Assembly: GCA_030248135.1 (NCBI GenBank) | Contig: JASANC010002461.1 | Location: forward strand, 124,001 to 188,000 | DNA length: 64,000 nucleotides | Direction: 5' to 3' | Source: Theristus sp. LFF4_11 | Lineage: Eukaryota > Nematoda > Chromadorea > Monhysterida > Xyalidae | In this document: piece by piece, positions 17,801-29,200 of the stretch | Numbering within the stretch: the stretch's first letter is position 1 | Layout of the letters: every line of letters begins with the position of its first letter | Notes under the pieces: model-generated | What the model saw: only the letters and a program-made list of their open reading frames with translations | Database searches by the model: none | What the model was told of the DNA's origin: nothing | Program-made: the position numbers and the translations under genes

Positions 17801-20644
17801 AGTGAATTGAACTTGAGTCCACATGATATTACGATTCGGCATATTAGGTGTTGGAATTGGTCCAGTTGATTTCCTCAATGCTAGATGCGCATGAAATTTT
17901 ATAACCAGTTTTATAATTTTCAAGGCTGATGATGCGTAGCGTTGTGAAGCACACGAAACACCCGGTGAAATTTTGGCTGCTGAAAAACTACCTCTCGCCG
18001 TATTTCAAGGTTCGCAAAATGTTTTCATGTTTCGGTGAGCTTTCATTGAACACACTATCTGTACGGTTGAAGTGTTGAGTGTTTTGCATTTTGCTACAAA
18101 AGACTACTATTTTATCAGTATTTTATTCATGGCAAAGTTCGTTCGTTCAAACCAGTCACTTCTGAAGCAGAATACACAGAATACGCAGCAGAAGCCATAA
18201 TGGGACCGTACCGGTGTAGCAAGAAGCATATTTAGTCACAAATGGGTTGTTAAATTTTTGCAAAATTTTAGCCCGATTTAATCGTTCTTCCTATTGTGAT
18301 TTAAAGTTTCGCATGTTTGTAGTCTGCGAAAAAAGGTTGAAGTGTAGATTCTTTATTATTTTTACTAAATCTAAGCGTTTGCAGCAATTTCTGCCGTACA
18401 TGGCCGAGCACTACGGGTTCACGTACGAATTGGTGCAATACAAATGGCCGCGTTGGCTGCACCAGCAGACCGAAAAGCAACGCGTCATGTGGGGGTTGGT
18501 GCGCTGTTGGTGTATGCAGTTGTCACGGCAACGTTTCCCCCATCGAAGAAAGTCCCCATTTGAAACCGTTTTGTGGTCTGTCCTCCCTGAACTACGGCAC
18601 ACACACGCTGATTAGTGTCGTTGCAGTGTGGTCAGCAGCAGTTGAAACCACGAACAATTCCGACCAGCCAAATTATACATCGAAGTTCTCTCTGCACGTC
18701 GGCGCTTGGCCAAACGTGCCCAGACAGCCGGCTGTCGCTTCTGTCATCAGCGATCAGTGTTGTCGTGTTGGACACGCGATTTCTGTCAACTTCGGTTCGG
18801 TTTTCAGCTACAAAATCCTGTTCCTCGACGTGCTGTTCCCATTGGACGTGCGCAAGATCATCTTCGTCGACGCCGACCAGATCGTGCGCACCGACCTGAT
18901 GCAGCTGATGGAGTTGGAGCTCGGCGGCGCCCCATACGGCTACACGCCGTTCTGCGACAGTCGCCGCGAGATGGACGGCTTCCGGTTCTGGAAAGACGGC
19001 TACTGGGCGAGTCACCTCGGCGGACGCAGCTATCACATCAGGTCAGCGCGTTGTTGTTGTTGTTGTTTGTTGCCCCCTTTTTAATCCTTACCCAACGCCC
19101 TTGGGGAAAGGCAGTGTCGCAATTTTTTATTGTCCACCACATGGGCTGCGACGTTGGAAGCAGTTTTTCTGCTATAGCAGTGGGCGTTGGGCAGGCTGCG
19201 CTGGTATGCATGGGCGCGATGTCACTAAGTTCCTCGCCACCGGAACAGCAATCTTGTGAATCAAGAAAGCCGACGTTTATGCTGCCGCACCATTAAGCCC
19301 CACGCGTCACTCGGCACAAAGCAGCTGCGCCCGCTGTCAACTGTGATTTCGTCACACAGTGCTGATGTGTGTGCGTTTCACAACAATGAATTTGTTCGTT
19401 GAATACCCGCACACACGTTAATGCAGCTTTTATCACACACAACATCAGCTGAGTTTTGTGCATTTTTTCTGCTTGCTGTTCAGCGTTGCGTTGCAGCTTT
19501 GAAGCGGTTGAAATTGTGGATGCTTGTTGGAAATCTGTGGAACAAAGTGTGTGACGTGGATTTCGTCATGTGGCAAACGAAAGAATGATTTCAATTGCGA
19601 TGTCATTTTTTAATTCTATTTCGGGTGCAGTTTCGCAAGTTTTGTGGAACACCAAAAAACAGGAATTAGTGGTGACTTCGAAATTTGTCTGATTTGGCGA
19701 GCTCATACTGGTGAAAACCTCATGCTTTATGAAACAAATCAGCGCGCAACACTTCGGATTGGGAGCAATAAATTGCTGGTGGCGTTGCTTCACTGGCTTT
19801 GTGTGCTCCGTTTAAATTTCCGTTGTGATTCGTTTCGGTTGTTCCTTTGCAGCGCACTCTACGTGGTCGACTTGAAACGATTCCGACAGATCGCAGCCGG
19901 CGACCGACTCCGTGGCCAGTACCAAGGACTGAGTGCTGACCCGAACAGCCTGTCGAATTTGGACCAGGTCGGACACAATTCGTTGTGTGGTGGTCTGCAG
20001 GCGGCGCTGCAATGATTGTTGTTCGCTAATTGTTGCTGTTGGTGGTATTGGATTTCTTCTGAAACATACCAGGATCTCCCGAACAACATGATTCACCAAG
20101 TGAAGATCAAGTCACTGCCACAAGAATGGCTTTGGTGCGAGACGTGGTGCGATGATGCGTCGAAAAAATACGCAAAAACCATCGATTTGGTAAGCGAACA
20201 CGATTTTTGCAAATAAAAGTCAACAATAAACACACAAAGTAACTAGATGATTGAGTCTCTCTCACTTGACCGCATAAAAACACGTTTTCAAAATGGCGAA
20301 CTTCACTGCATTAGCACTGATTGGTTGGTTCTCTCTGTTGTCCAACAGTTTCCATTGTCCCACTACTTATTATTCGATTTTAAAGACTTACAAAAATCCC
20401 AAGAATTGGCCAATACCAAGTCGGTCGGATCGATCCGCCCTGTTTTCAGTGCAATAATCCGCAGACGAAAGAGCCGAAACTCGACTCCGCCTACCGTATC
20501 GTGCCGGAGTGGCGTGAGTACGACGAGGAAATCAAAAGGATACAGGAGAACTTTGATCGTGGACTGCCGGCGAGCAGCAGAGCCGACGGCGACGACGACG
20601 CCGCTGCAACGGCACACCGGCACGACACCGATGGCGAGCTATGA
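5823..20644 (+). CDS. UGGT1: UDP-glucose:glycoprotein glucosyltransferase (complete, 33 exons)
   Basis: ER-lumen folding sensor that re-glucosylates N-glycans of misfolded glycoproteins so they re-enter the calnexin/calreticulin cycle. Exons end at 5959, 6324, 6699, 7258, 7700, 7982, 8234, 8795, 9379, 9707, 9927, 10102, 10502, 11230, 11946, 12293, 12553, 13156, 13595, 14327, 14716, 15468, 15946, 16180, 16362, 16781, 17710, 18009, 18494, 19041, 19967, 20189 and 20644. All phases agree and give about 1561 codons, against 1555 in human UGGT1. The start Met opens a signal peptide ([16 protein letters not shown]). Thioredoxin-like and beta-sandwich regions follow, with [19 protein letters not shown] and [16 protein letters not shown]. 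The C-terminal GT24 domain begins near residue 1250; [11 protein letters not shown] carries the DxD metal/UDP-glucose site near residue 1363, then [19 protein letters not shown] and [18 protein letters not shown]. The C-terminus is DTDGEL, an unusual retrieval signal. Two consecutive introns (15947-16070, 16181-16276) begin with GC. Confidence 0.97.
8322..8534. repeat. Degenerate inverted-repeat element (UGGT intron 7)
   Basis: Left arm GGGGCCAGCTTTATAAAACT and right arm TTTTATAAAACTGCCCCC plus TGGCCC are imperfect inverted repeats. The similarity continues inward: AATAAAATCATGAAG in the left arm matches the complement of TTATGATTTCATTCAG in the right. I found only this copy. Confidence 0.5.
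8907..9084. repeat. MITE family A, copy 1 (UGGT intron 8)
   Basis: Inverted repeat beginning CAGTGAAACT and ending GTTCGACAG, flanked by TA dinucleotides as in Tc1/mariner-type insertions. The inner arms carry GCAATCAGCTGACTGG and CAGCTGATTGCCC. Four more copies lie at 12772, 14994, 16849 and 23512. Confidence 0.8.
12772..12935. repeat. MITE family A, copy 2 (UGGT intron 17)
   Basis: The best-preserved copy. The arms GGGAATCAGCTGATTGG and CCAATCAGCTGATTCCC pair perfectly and extend outward to CAGTCGAAC and GTGGGACTG, with TA on both sides. The right end stops eight bases before UGGT exon 18, at the TATTGCAG acceptor, so its insertion placed the element directly against a splice site. Confidence 0.85.
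13980..14170. repeat. MITE family E, copy 1 (UGGT intron 19)
   Basis: Inverted arms: GGGCTCCATTCACGGTAGCA on the left and GCATACGTCCGTATGAACGAG on the right in complementary sense. GCTAAAACACGAGACCTGA inside it matches the complement of part of the copy at 51121-51313. An impure trinucleotide run (AATAGTAACAGC-like, 14068-14120) expands its centre. It ends about 20 bp before UGGT exon 20. Confidence 0.6.
14994..15161. repeat. MITE family A, copy 3 (UGGT intron 21)
   Basis: Left end CAGTCAAACTCTTAAG with CCAGCTGATTGGTTGGTGA; right end CACCAACCAACCAGCTGAT then TTTTACTG and TA. Same architecture as the copies at 8907, 12772, 16849 and 23512. Confidence 0.78.
16849..17028. repeat. MITE family A, copy 4 (UGGT intron 26)
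   Basis: The arms CAGTCTATTTCGGCTATCAT and ATGATATCGAAATGGACTG are inverted repeats that continue inward to TAGCTGATTGGTTGGTGATC and ATCAATCAGCTGGTTGCA. This copy enlarges intron 26 to about 840 bp. Confidence 0.8.
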
Positions 20645-21822
20645 TCGCACAGCACTACGCATCTCGCTGTGATGTTTGCTCACTACAACGCTCGTACTAC
20701 CCAAACCCAGTGAAACACGATGCACACGGTGTTTGTGCAAAACCTGTCACTTTCTATCGCAGAATATGCAGAGCACGCGAACGACGGAACGAACGGGATC
20801 GGCGCGTTTCAAGGAGGCCTATTTAGCCGCAAATGCGGCTGAGATATTGGATATCCAACCAACATTCGTTCTTCTTGAAATTCAAAGTCTGGCCGGCTGT
20901 GTATTCTGCGAAAAACGTGACAGGTTTTCAAAGACAAACTGTGCTGCCAGCTGACTTGAATTTGATTTTTATGTGGCTTCCCTGGTTGACGCTCGATCGA
21001 TTGGGGTGCGATCGTTTGATTCAATTCTTGAACGCAGCAGGCCGTATGGCCCCGGGTGTTTGACTGGGCAGTTCTTTGTTATTTGTTTGCCATAGAATAC
21101 CGTTTCTCTTGTTGATTTTTGCTTGTTTCAATTCGTTTTTTTTAACTTTTTTGTTGTCTTTTACTCGAAACTGGAATCTTGTCAAATTCTGTGATTAAAC
21201 GTGTTTTCGGGATTTTTCTTTTGGTTTTTTTGTTTCGCATCTCCGGTATTTACTGAGTTTTTACAAAAACGAGCTAGTATTTTGTAATCAATTGGATGTT
21301 TTTCATTCTGTGTTCTTGTCGCAAAACCTCGTAGAGGCGCGCTAGAATTGTTTTTTTAATTGTGTTCTCCATCCAATTGTGTATTTTTCTAAAGTTTATT
21401 TTGACTTTCATTTTCTTTTGACTGATTGTATCTCGGGTATATTCTTGTTTTTTTTACTTGAAATTTGTTTGAAAGACGATTTGTAAGCTGAGATTCGCCA
21501 AGTAAAAAAAGTGATTTCTAAACATGGTTGTTCTGTTGTTGTGAGACAAAATCTGGTGAATAAAATCTTCAGCAAAAGTGGTGTTTGTTTAATTCTCAAA
21601 ATTGCCGTTATCTTTGCCGGTCAACCAATGCCTTATTTTGTATCATCACAGTTGCAATCTCACAGCCGTGCAATTCGGTTCGTCTGTCACTCTCGTTGTG
21701 TTGTGTGACGTTGCCGATCAGTGGACGGTTGCTTTCGTGCGCACATTGTGCCTGTGAATGAAATCAACGCCCATTGTTTTCGTGCTGCTTGCGTGCCGTC
21801 CGTCACCGTCCGTCCCAGAGCG
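20645..21822. other. Intergenic gap between UGGT and MRPL23
   Basis: About 1.2 kb with no recognisable gene. The middle (21060-21480) is very T-rich on this strand. It should hold the UGGT 3' UTR and the MRPL23 promoter. I saw no tRNA, clear repeat or strong polyadenylation signal. Confidence 0.6.
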
Positions 21823-23457
21823 ATGACGAGTCGCATGCACGCCCTGTGGCTGCCCGGCTTGCCTCGTCGTCGTGTGTACCTGCCGAATTTCTGGATGAAA
21901 ATCGTACAGCCGCACGCCAAGGAGAAACTCCGGCCGAATGTCGTGAAACTTGAGATACCGTTGCAGTGAGTCGTTTTTGCTGGATGTCTTTTACAAGAGT
22001 GTATTGCTCCATTGGCTCGGCGCTGCCTATTCATGTGCTCAATGGAGGCGCCCACCTTTGCTCGAGAGGGAGACCCTCTAAGGTACAAGCTATGGTCGGT
22101 TTGTTTAAACCTGTCAGTTTTTTTCGTAGAAGTCATGCGAAGCGTCGAATTGCAGTAAGAAAAAGCGAATGTATGTTTTTTGTTGAAATCAAGCACTCCC
22201 ATTTGTGACGAAATCGGCATGGCTTATTGCAACGCCGGTCCCGTTCTGTCTTCTTTCGCCAGTTCTGTTTGCTCTGAGCAAAAAATGACAGGTTTTGAGA
22301 AACATGTTGTATGCTGAGGGTAGCACTAGCAGTCACTTGGACACAGCCTCGGCGGTCTTCTCGCGTACCCAACGGTCGTGATTCCCCGAAATGCAGTTTC
22401 GTTTTTCAGTTAACTGTTGTGTACGTGATGGCTGAGTTTTCTTGTGTCGTCTTGCGTTGCACAATTTCCATTTCGGTTGCCGTTCGTTTCTCATGCTCAG
22501 GATGACCAGATTAGACGTGCGTGAATATCTCGAGAAGATCTACGGGGTGCCCGTTCGCCAGGTGAACACCGTCGTTGCGCAAGGTTAGAGACGAGTATTG
22601 TGAATTTGAACGAACCTGTCTGATCGTCCATTTGCTTTGAAGAACGTCCGTCTGTCAACACCAGAATTTTTAGTTTCGTTATTTTTACGTGTTTTTTTTC
22701 ATGTAAAGATCAACTCAGATGGTAATCGGTTTTGCTGTGCATTAACAAGTGCGTATGACCACTCAGTCCGACACGTTGCAAAATTAGCTTATAACCATTC
22801 CATATGCTTTGTTTTTGGTCATCAAATTTTTGGCTTTCAACGTTGTTATTATTCACTGTTTTGCGTACCTCTCTGTTTTTTCCAGGGCGAATCTACTATA
22901 ACATTCCTTCGTCCTACGCTCGAATCGCCGAAGAGAGAGACCCCGATCGAAAATACGCCTACGTTACGCTGGTTGGTCGCTTCATGATGATCCATCCAAT
23001 CAGTGTGTTGACAACAGCGTACCATTTTCAGTGCAACGTCCACTAAAATGCGCGCTGTGTAGTTTTGCTTGTCTTATACGATTGTGTACGATTGTGTCTT
23101 TACAGCATAACTTTAGCAAGCTGCTCCGTGTTCGATTCTTAGAAATCCTAAAACTACAACTGTTTTCAATTAAAAAACCTTTTTGTCACCCATTTTTGCT
23201 CTCTGCTCTTGCTGCATTGCAATATGCAACCAATCAACTTGTTCGGTTCCAATGTTCCAGCGGCACACTCCGGTCTTTTCTCTTTTCAGAAGCGAGGCGA
23301 AACGTTTGAGTTTCCAAGCGCTTTGTTGGGCTCGCGCGATCAATCGGCCGAGGTGGAAAAGGCCGAGAAGAATCTGAAAGCCGCGAAAGAATCGGGCGCA
23401 CCAAGGTCCGCCGAAGACGCACGCGGTGAATCGTACAGTGGATGGTTTGGATTATGA
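21823..23457 (+). CDS. MRPL23: Mitochondrial ribosomal protein L23 (uL23m), 4 exons
   Basis: Large-subunit mitoribosome protein near the peptide exit tunnel. Exons 21823-21965, 22501-22583, 22886-22971 and 23290-23457 join in frame to 159 residues; human MRPL23 has 153. Exon 1 reads LWLPGLPRRRVYLPNFWMKI, matching the family's N-terminal RLGGPQLRVFRTNFF stretch. Exon 2 gives MTRLDVREYLEKIYGVPV, the conserved motif that contacts rRNA. Exon 3 gives YAYVTL and exon 4 KRGETFEFPS, then a charged, Lys/Glu-rich tail ending in SGWFGL. The start was set at the Met of MTSRMHALW; an in-frame Met four codons later (MHALW) is an alternative. The frame is also open upstream of 21823. Confidence 0.95.
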
Positions 23458-23511
23458 CAGCATTGTTGTTGTTCCTGTTGTTATCACAGTCAACAAAGCC
23501 ACTTTTATTTT

Positions 23512-23682
23512 CAGTCCGTCTGGCTAATATATACGACTAGCTGATTGCAGACACGTGCAGGCTGGTGCGTGCATTCTGTGCCAGCATTGCTGTGGAGGCG
23601 GAGTTTGGTTGCACAGAATCCATTCACCAACTGCACGTGTGTGAAACCAGCCAATTAGCTAGTTGTATAGCCACATGGACTG
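23512..23682. repeat. MITE family A, copy 5
   Basis: Left arm CAGTCCGTCTGGCTAATATA with GACTAGCTGATTGC; right arm CCAATTAGCTAGTTGTATAG then CATGGACTG. It lies 55 bp past the MRPL23 stop codon, so it may be in that gene's 3' UTR. It is the most diverged of the five copies. Confidence 0.72.
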
Positions 23683-23989
23683 TGCATGGCGCTCCATTGC
23701 TTCGCGTTCTTATTGGTCAAACAGCACGGTAATACAGTCGGTTCCGTTGGTTGGATATTTGTTTCGAACATTTACGTTTTTTAACGATCTCGCAACAAAA
23801 GAAACCGCATAAACGGAAAGATTTGTTTCTGTCAAATCGAGTAACGTTGAGGAGAAAACGCATCATTTGATTGAACAGTATTTTCAATGCCCGCTTGCAA
23901 GCGATGCCTGAAGCCTTGCAGAGCTTTGCGATGCAGTGGCCAGTCTCTATGGTTCTGCTCAAAGGCGGACACATTTAACAGCTTAAAGG

Positions 23990-24250
23990 CGCGTTTAGCA
24001 ATTAGTTTTTCTTACGTACGCACGGAACGCACGTCGTTCTAAATGCGAGGCGCAAAACAGTCGTTTCGTTTAAGTCACACGACCGCGCACCTCATTTAGA
24101 ACGACTGAAGTGTCGTGCATACATACGGAGAACTAATTCGCGTGGCCAAAAAGTCGTGTGGTATGTCCGAACGTGCGGACGGACAAGCTTGCGCACGCGA
24201 ATTAGAATTTCGTGCGCACATCCGTCGAACGACTGTCCGTGAAAGGTACC
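23990..24250. repeat. Nested imperfect inverted repeat
   Basis: GTCGTTCTAAATGCGAGGCGC (from about 24031) faces GCGCACCTCATTTAGAACGA (from about 24086), and AATTAGTTTTTC faces GAGAACTAATTCGCG further out. A second pair, CTAATTCGCGTG and CACGCGAATTAG, overlaps it. This suggests two nested foldback elements or one duplicated arm. Confidence 0.5.
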
Positions 24251-24321
24251 GTTGTTGCGGATAACGGAGTTAATATTTTCGGTTGAAATTTTTTGCACAG
24301 TGAATGGCGTACAAAGGACTA

Positions 24322-24851
24322 CCGTATTACCTCCAATAAACCCCCATGGGGGATTAATACGTCAACGACTTTTAGGGGTGGGGGTTTATTGGGGGTGAGG
24401 GGTTTATTTACAAAAGATTGACACCGATGATTGCATTTCGCCGAGACAATGATTCGCATTCCATTTGTAATCACCAAATAACACCAACACAATGCGCACA
24501 ATAATCACCGGAATGAAAATGACTAAAAACAATGCGTAGCCATGTTTTCACCGGATACCGAATTGACTGAACGAACGAATTTGGTTTTGCACCGTGACTC
24601 TGAAATTTTTGTTTCAAAAATCACTTTTTGTCATTAACAGCAGTCGCGATCATCATCTCACTCGTCCGTTTTCAGCATTTGCGTGCCAAGGGTATTCCAC
24701 AGAAATAGACAGAATACGCTGGGCACGTATTTCAGACAGGTTTCTAATAATCCCCCATGGGGGATTATTTGGAAACTTGTCGTGGGGGTGGGGGTTTATT
24801 GGTGGGTGGGGGGGGATTAATGGTGGGGGGGGGTTAATAGGGGTAATACGG
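24322..24851. mobile_element. Small TIR element with TA flanks
   Basis: The terminal inverted repeats CCGTATTACC and GGTAATACGG are perfect over 10 bp and flanked by TA (24320-24321 and 24852-24853). Subterminal zones on both sides contain CCCCCATGGGGGATTA and GGGGTGGGGGTTTATTG blocks. No transposase frame is visible, so it is non-autonomous. The long G runs could form unusual DNA structure. Confidence 0.65.
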
Positions 24852-26268
24852 TATAAGTGATGGAAAGTTCAGTTTCAGACGTTAATGCAGTCGCGAAGCT
24901 GAAGCGTTTTTAAAAATGACGTTTTTTAGTCAAAGAAAGAGTCAAGAAAAAGTTTAGTCAAAGAAATAAAAAAGTTGATCGATCAACGGTTTGCCACACC
25001 ATTGCAGATGAACTAAAAAAGGAGTTGCGTGATCTACAAAGTGAACTAATCATTTGCCCCATTGATAAAGCTGCAAATAATTATGCCTTCATTTTCAAGC
25101 AATTTTACGTGGAGATTTTATGTAAGGAATTGGGAATATCAGTTTCTGGATGGACGTCTAGTTTGCAATGGCAATGCAACGTGTGGATACATCGTCTGAT
25201 GTTCGGTTGATTTACAATACAGTCGTGATTATTGTGTTTACAGTTTCTGGTTTTGAGCAACGAAGATGGGTTGCCGTAAAAGTAAAAATCAAGGGAGTCA
25301 AGGACAACAGCATTTCAAACGAGTCAACGACAACGTGTGCTTGCTGTTTGTTGCTTCACTGAGGTTTTTTTTGGTGGTTTTGTTAAGTGTATCGCATGTG
25401 TATTCCTAAGCGCTCCTTTGCAAGTGTCTGTGACACCGATCGTTGCTGACGAGTCCAACCGGTGTCAGCGTACAACGATGGCGAAACGCCCAACAGATTG
25501 CCAAATAAATTGATTGCATTTGATTACCCTGTACATGTAATTGCATGGTGATTCAACCACACTCAAAAATAAGTGCCTGCTTGAATGCGCAGCAACAAAA
25601 ATTTCATAAGTTTTACACCATATTGCACATGTAAATTGAAGAAATATATTTGAAAATAATTGAAATTATACAAAGAAATAATGCAAATAATGTAATTTTA
25701 TAAATCAGACATATTTTTTCACTTGAGCAAATAATTTAAAAACGCCACAATTGTTTCAAATACGGCGAAATGCTCAATAAATAATTTAGTTAGCACTGAA
25801 CATAATATAATTGATACACAGGAGCAAGTGGTAATAAAAATCCGGTTCGCTTCAGCTGTTTCACCGTCCGTTTTCTTGATAATCTGCGTGGCGTGATGCG
25901 TAATCGTGTCATTTTATCTGAAGGTCGCTTGTTTATGAACTTTACGTTCGTTCTTTGTTACGTGAGGTTTCCAACGTTATGCTCGTGATGCATTGTCACA
26001 TGCACGGGTAACGTGACATTTTCACAGTGTTTCATTTGCATTTAAAAGCAAAGCATTTCATGCGCGAAGCCATATGCATCGCGCGACATTCTTCATAAAA
26101 CAGCAAAACTCACAGACAAAAACTTGAAGAAGAAGTCGCATCAAACCTCATAATAACGAGATAAAACACGGACATCGTTGGTATCTTGGTGGTTTTGTCG
26201 TTATTCTCACATAGTTCCCGGCAAACACAGTAAAGCGGGACAAAACAAAAACGGTGTGACGACTGATC

Positions 26269-29200
26269 ATGAGTGGTGAGTTTGCGATTTTCGCGAATGA
26301 GACGGACCCGGCGACATTTCGTTTCGCGGCCGGTTGTGTGCAGACTGCGATTATCGTGATCAGTGTGCTCGCCAATGGCGGCATCCTGCTGATGCTGACG
26401 TGCAACGGAAAGTTCCGTCGGCTGACGCTCAGTCCGTTGATTCGCTTGATGTCCGTGTTCGCCTTGATTCAGGTACACAACGATTTAAAAAAATCATTGT
26501 CAGTCAAACACACACACACAGAGAGAACGCACACCGCACCACCGAAAGTTACACAAATTTACGAATAATACGAACTCTTTCTTAGCGTTTTGCCTCTTAA
26601 GCGTTTTTCTTCAAATTTTTCCAGAGCGTTGGGCTTGAAACACCGATGGTTGTGATGCTGTTCACCGGAAAACACATCAAAGGCATCCACCCTGTTGTAC
26701 GTTTTTTTTTAAATTCTCATACAGTGTTGCGCCCATTTTTTGCCAGCTTTTTTCAGCAGAACACAGAGCCCTCAAGAGAAGAATGAACGGAATCGACACC
26801 AATGTTTTTTTTTGATTTCAATCAAACCTGATTCCATTCTTTTTTGAAATTTCCAAACTTTATCGTGGCTCTGTTAAAAAAAACTGTGTGACAGGCTTGC
26901 ACAAGCCAAGTGTACACCAACATACACATGTCTGTGTCATTGACAGCTGTGCCGATTGAACACCGGCGTCGCCATGTTCACGATTCCCGGCACCGTGCTG
27001 ACGATGGCCGCGATTGCTGGTGTACGCTACTGTTTCAGTCAGGTAAATCACGATGACGATGACGAATTGATTTATCGCAACGAAAACTTTCGGTGATCTC
27101 TCACCACTGATGAACGCAAACGTTCGTCACACTGCACCACACCGACAACCCGGCGTTTGTGTTCCATTTCGTGTTCCGTATTCATTTCAAAACGGGGCGC
27201 AGTTCATCGGTGTTTGCAACGTACATGCTGTAGAACCACGCGTGGATCCGCCGGCCGGCCACCCGCCACGTGCGCATTCGCGTCACCATTGGTGCAGTGC
27301 TGCTGGGCGCCACTCTGTCGACCGTGCCACTGTTGACGGTGCCGTGTGACATGCGACGCCACCTGGTCATGTTCTGTCATCCGAGTACGCCACCGGCGTC
27401 ATTTCGCGTCATCGACCGCTTTACGTACGTACATAAACTCAAGCACGTTATGTAATGTGTCACTCCATCCGTTGATTTGCCGTATATTTTATCACTCGAT
27501 AGGTGAACTTTCATGTATGACCTATTTTTTTAAACGTGTCCCACTGAAATGACGTCATGTGCCACCAGACATGCGCTTGCCGTTCACAGCAAACCAGTCT
27601 GTTTAGCCAATTTCTTCCCGTAAACAAATGGTGAATGTCGAATCAATCACACCAAACTGACATTTTAGTGTCCGTACTTTGACAAATAGGCGTTTTTATA
27701 GCAAATGACGTCATTTTTAGTCCGGACACGCTTGAATAAATCCACAATAATACTCCGGAAAGCTGTTCGGCAGCTAACGCAATCCGTCGTAGTGACCAGA
27801 CGTGTTTTAAACGGACTACAATTAAAGTTTGGCACTTGCTCACTTCTTTTCACGAAGGCGTCGGTTTCGCTGCGATTCTGTTTGCGTGATACTCGCAAAT
27901 GGAAATAAAAACAAACAGTCAGCACAACTGTGTGTTGTTTCCTGTGCAGCGTTGGCGTGCTCTGCTGCGGCGCAGTGTGGTTTTCGACGTTGGTTCACCT
28001 GAAAGTTCTCGTCCTTGACAAGATTAGAGGAGCGAGCGAGCAAAAACGAACCAGAGCACCACCGGAGAACAACGCTAGTCGAATCGTGAAGCAACGGCGT
28101 CCGATCAAGACGTGTGTTGCCGCGAAAGCGACATTCTTCACGTTGCTGTACACGATGGTCACTTTGACACCGGTTGCTGGTAAACTACAGTGGCGGCCAA
28201 AAGTGTTGGAACGCTGCGCGCGTGCGTGCGTGTGAGCCTTGCATTGCGCGTGTGTTGCATCAGCCGTACAAACGCTATAAAAGAATTCCATGCTATTTTT
28301 TTAGTTTTTTAGACTACTGAGTGTATCTAGTACATGAATCGCAGGGTTTTTTCACTGAAGCACACATTTATTTGACAAATACCGAACATTATAACACGCC
28401 TCCATTGCATATGACTGGCAGTAAAACTGATTCAAAATCATTGGCAAGAAAACTATTCTACGAAGTATTAGCGTTTCTTTGTGTTTGAATTATCTACCAG
28501 ACGTGTATTGCGTTCATATTTCGGGTTCCAGTCGGGTTGTATTGTTTATTCCGCTATATTTTCTTGCCAAATAATTTTGAAACAGTTTTACTGCCAAATG
28601 GAGGTGTGTTGTAATGTTCGGTATTTGTCAAATAAATGTATCCTTCAGCGAAAAAACCCTGCGGATAGTGTACTAGATACACTCAGTAATCACCAAAACA
28701 AAAAAAATAGCATGGGATTCTTATAATAGCGTTTGTAAGGCTGATGATACACACGCGCAACACACGCGCATACATGCGCGCAGCGTTCCAACACTTTTGG
28801 CCGCCACTGTATACTGAATGTCATTTCTTCCAACGTGTCAGATTTTTATGTCGCGGAGTACAGAGTACAAAGAAGAATGAACGGCGATCGCGCCTGCTTG
28901 GAATCAAAAACCACATACCGTATGCGACTAAATGACATCTTGTTTTCAACTCGCTCCCGTTTCCTTATTCTTTTACACTGAGAAAACCGGCCGACTAACT
29001 GACTTTGCGACTCACAAATACAGTGTAGCACAGTTACAAATCCACAAACAGTTACATTATTTGTATTCAACGTTAACTTGTCAAAATCAACGCAGCCATG
29101 CACACGCTGGACATGCAGCTGTCGCCACGTGCCACCATTGTGCTCAGCATGCTCGCCACCACGTCCAACTTGGTCAACGCCGTGTTCCTGTTCATGTTCA

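Larger units (their letters stand above)
23458..26268. other. Gene-poor intergenic region with repeats
   Basis: This 2.8-kb interval separates MRPL23 from the receptor gene. It holds a family A MITE (23512-23682), a complex inverted repeat (23990-24250), a G-run-rich TIR element (24322-24851) and an AT-rich stretch (about 25580-25830). The remaining open frames are short and unlike any family. The receptor promoter is presumably just before 26269. Confidence 0.6.
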
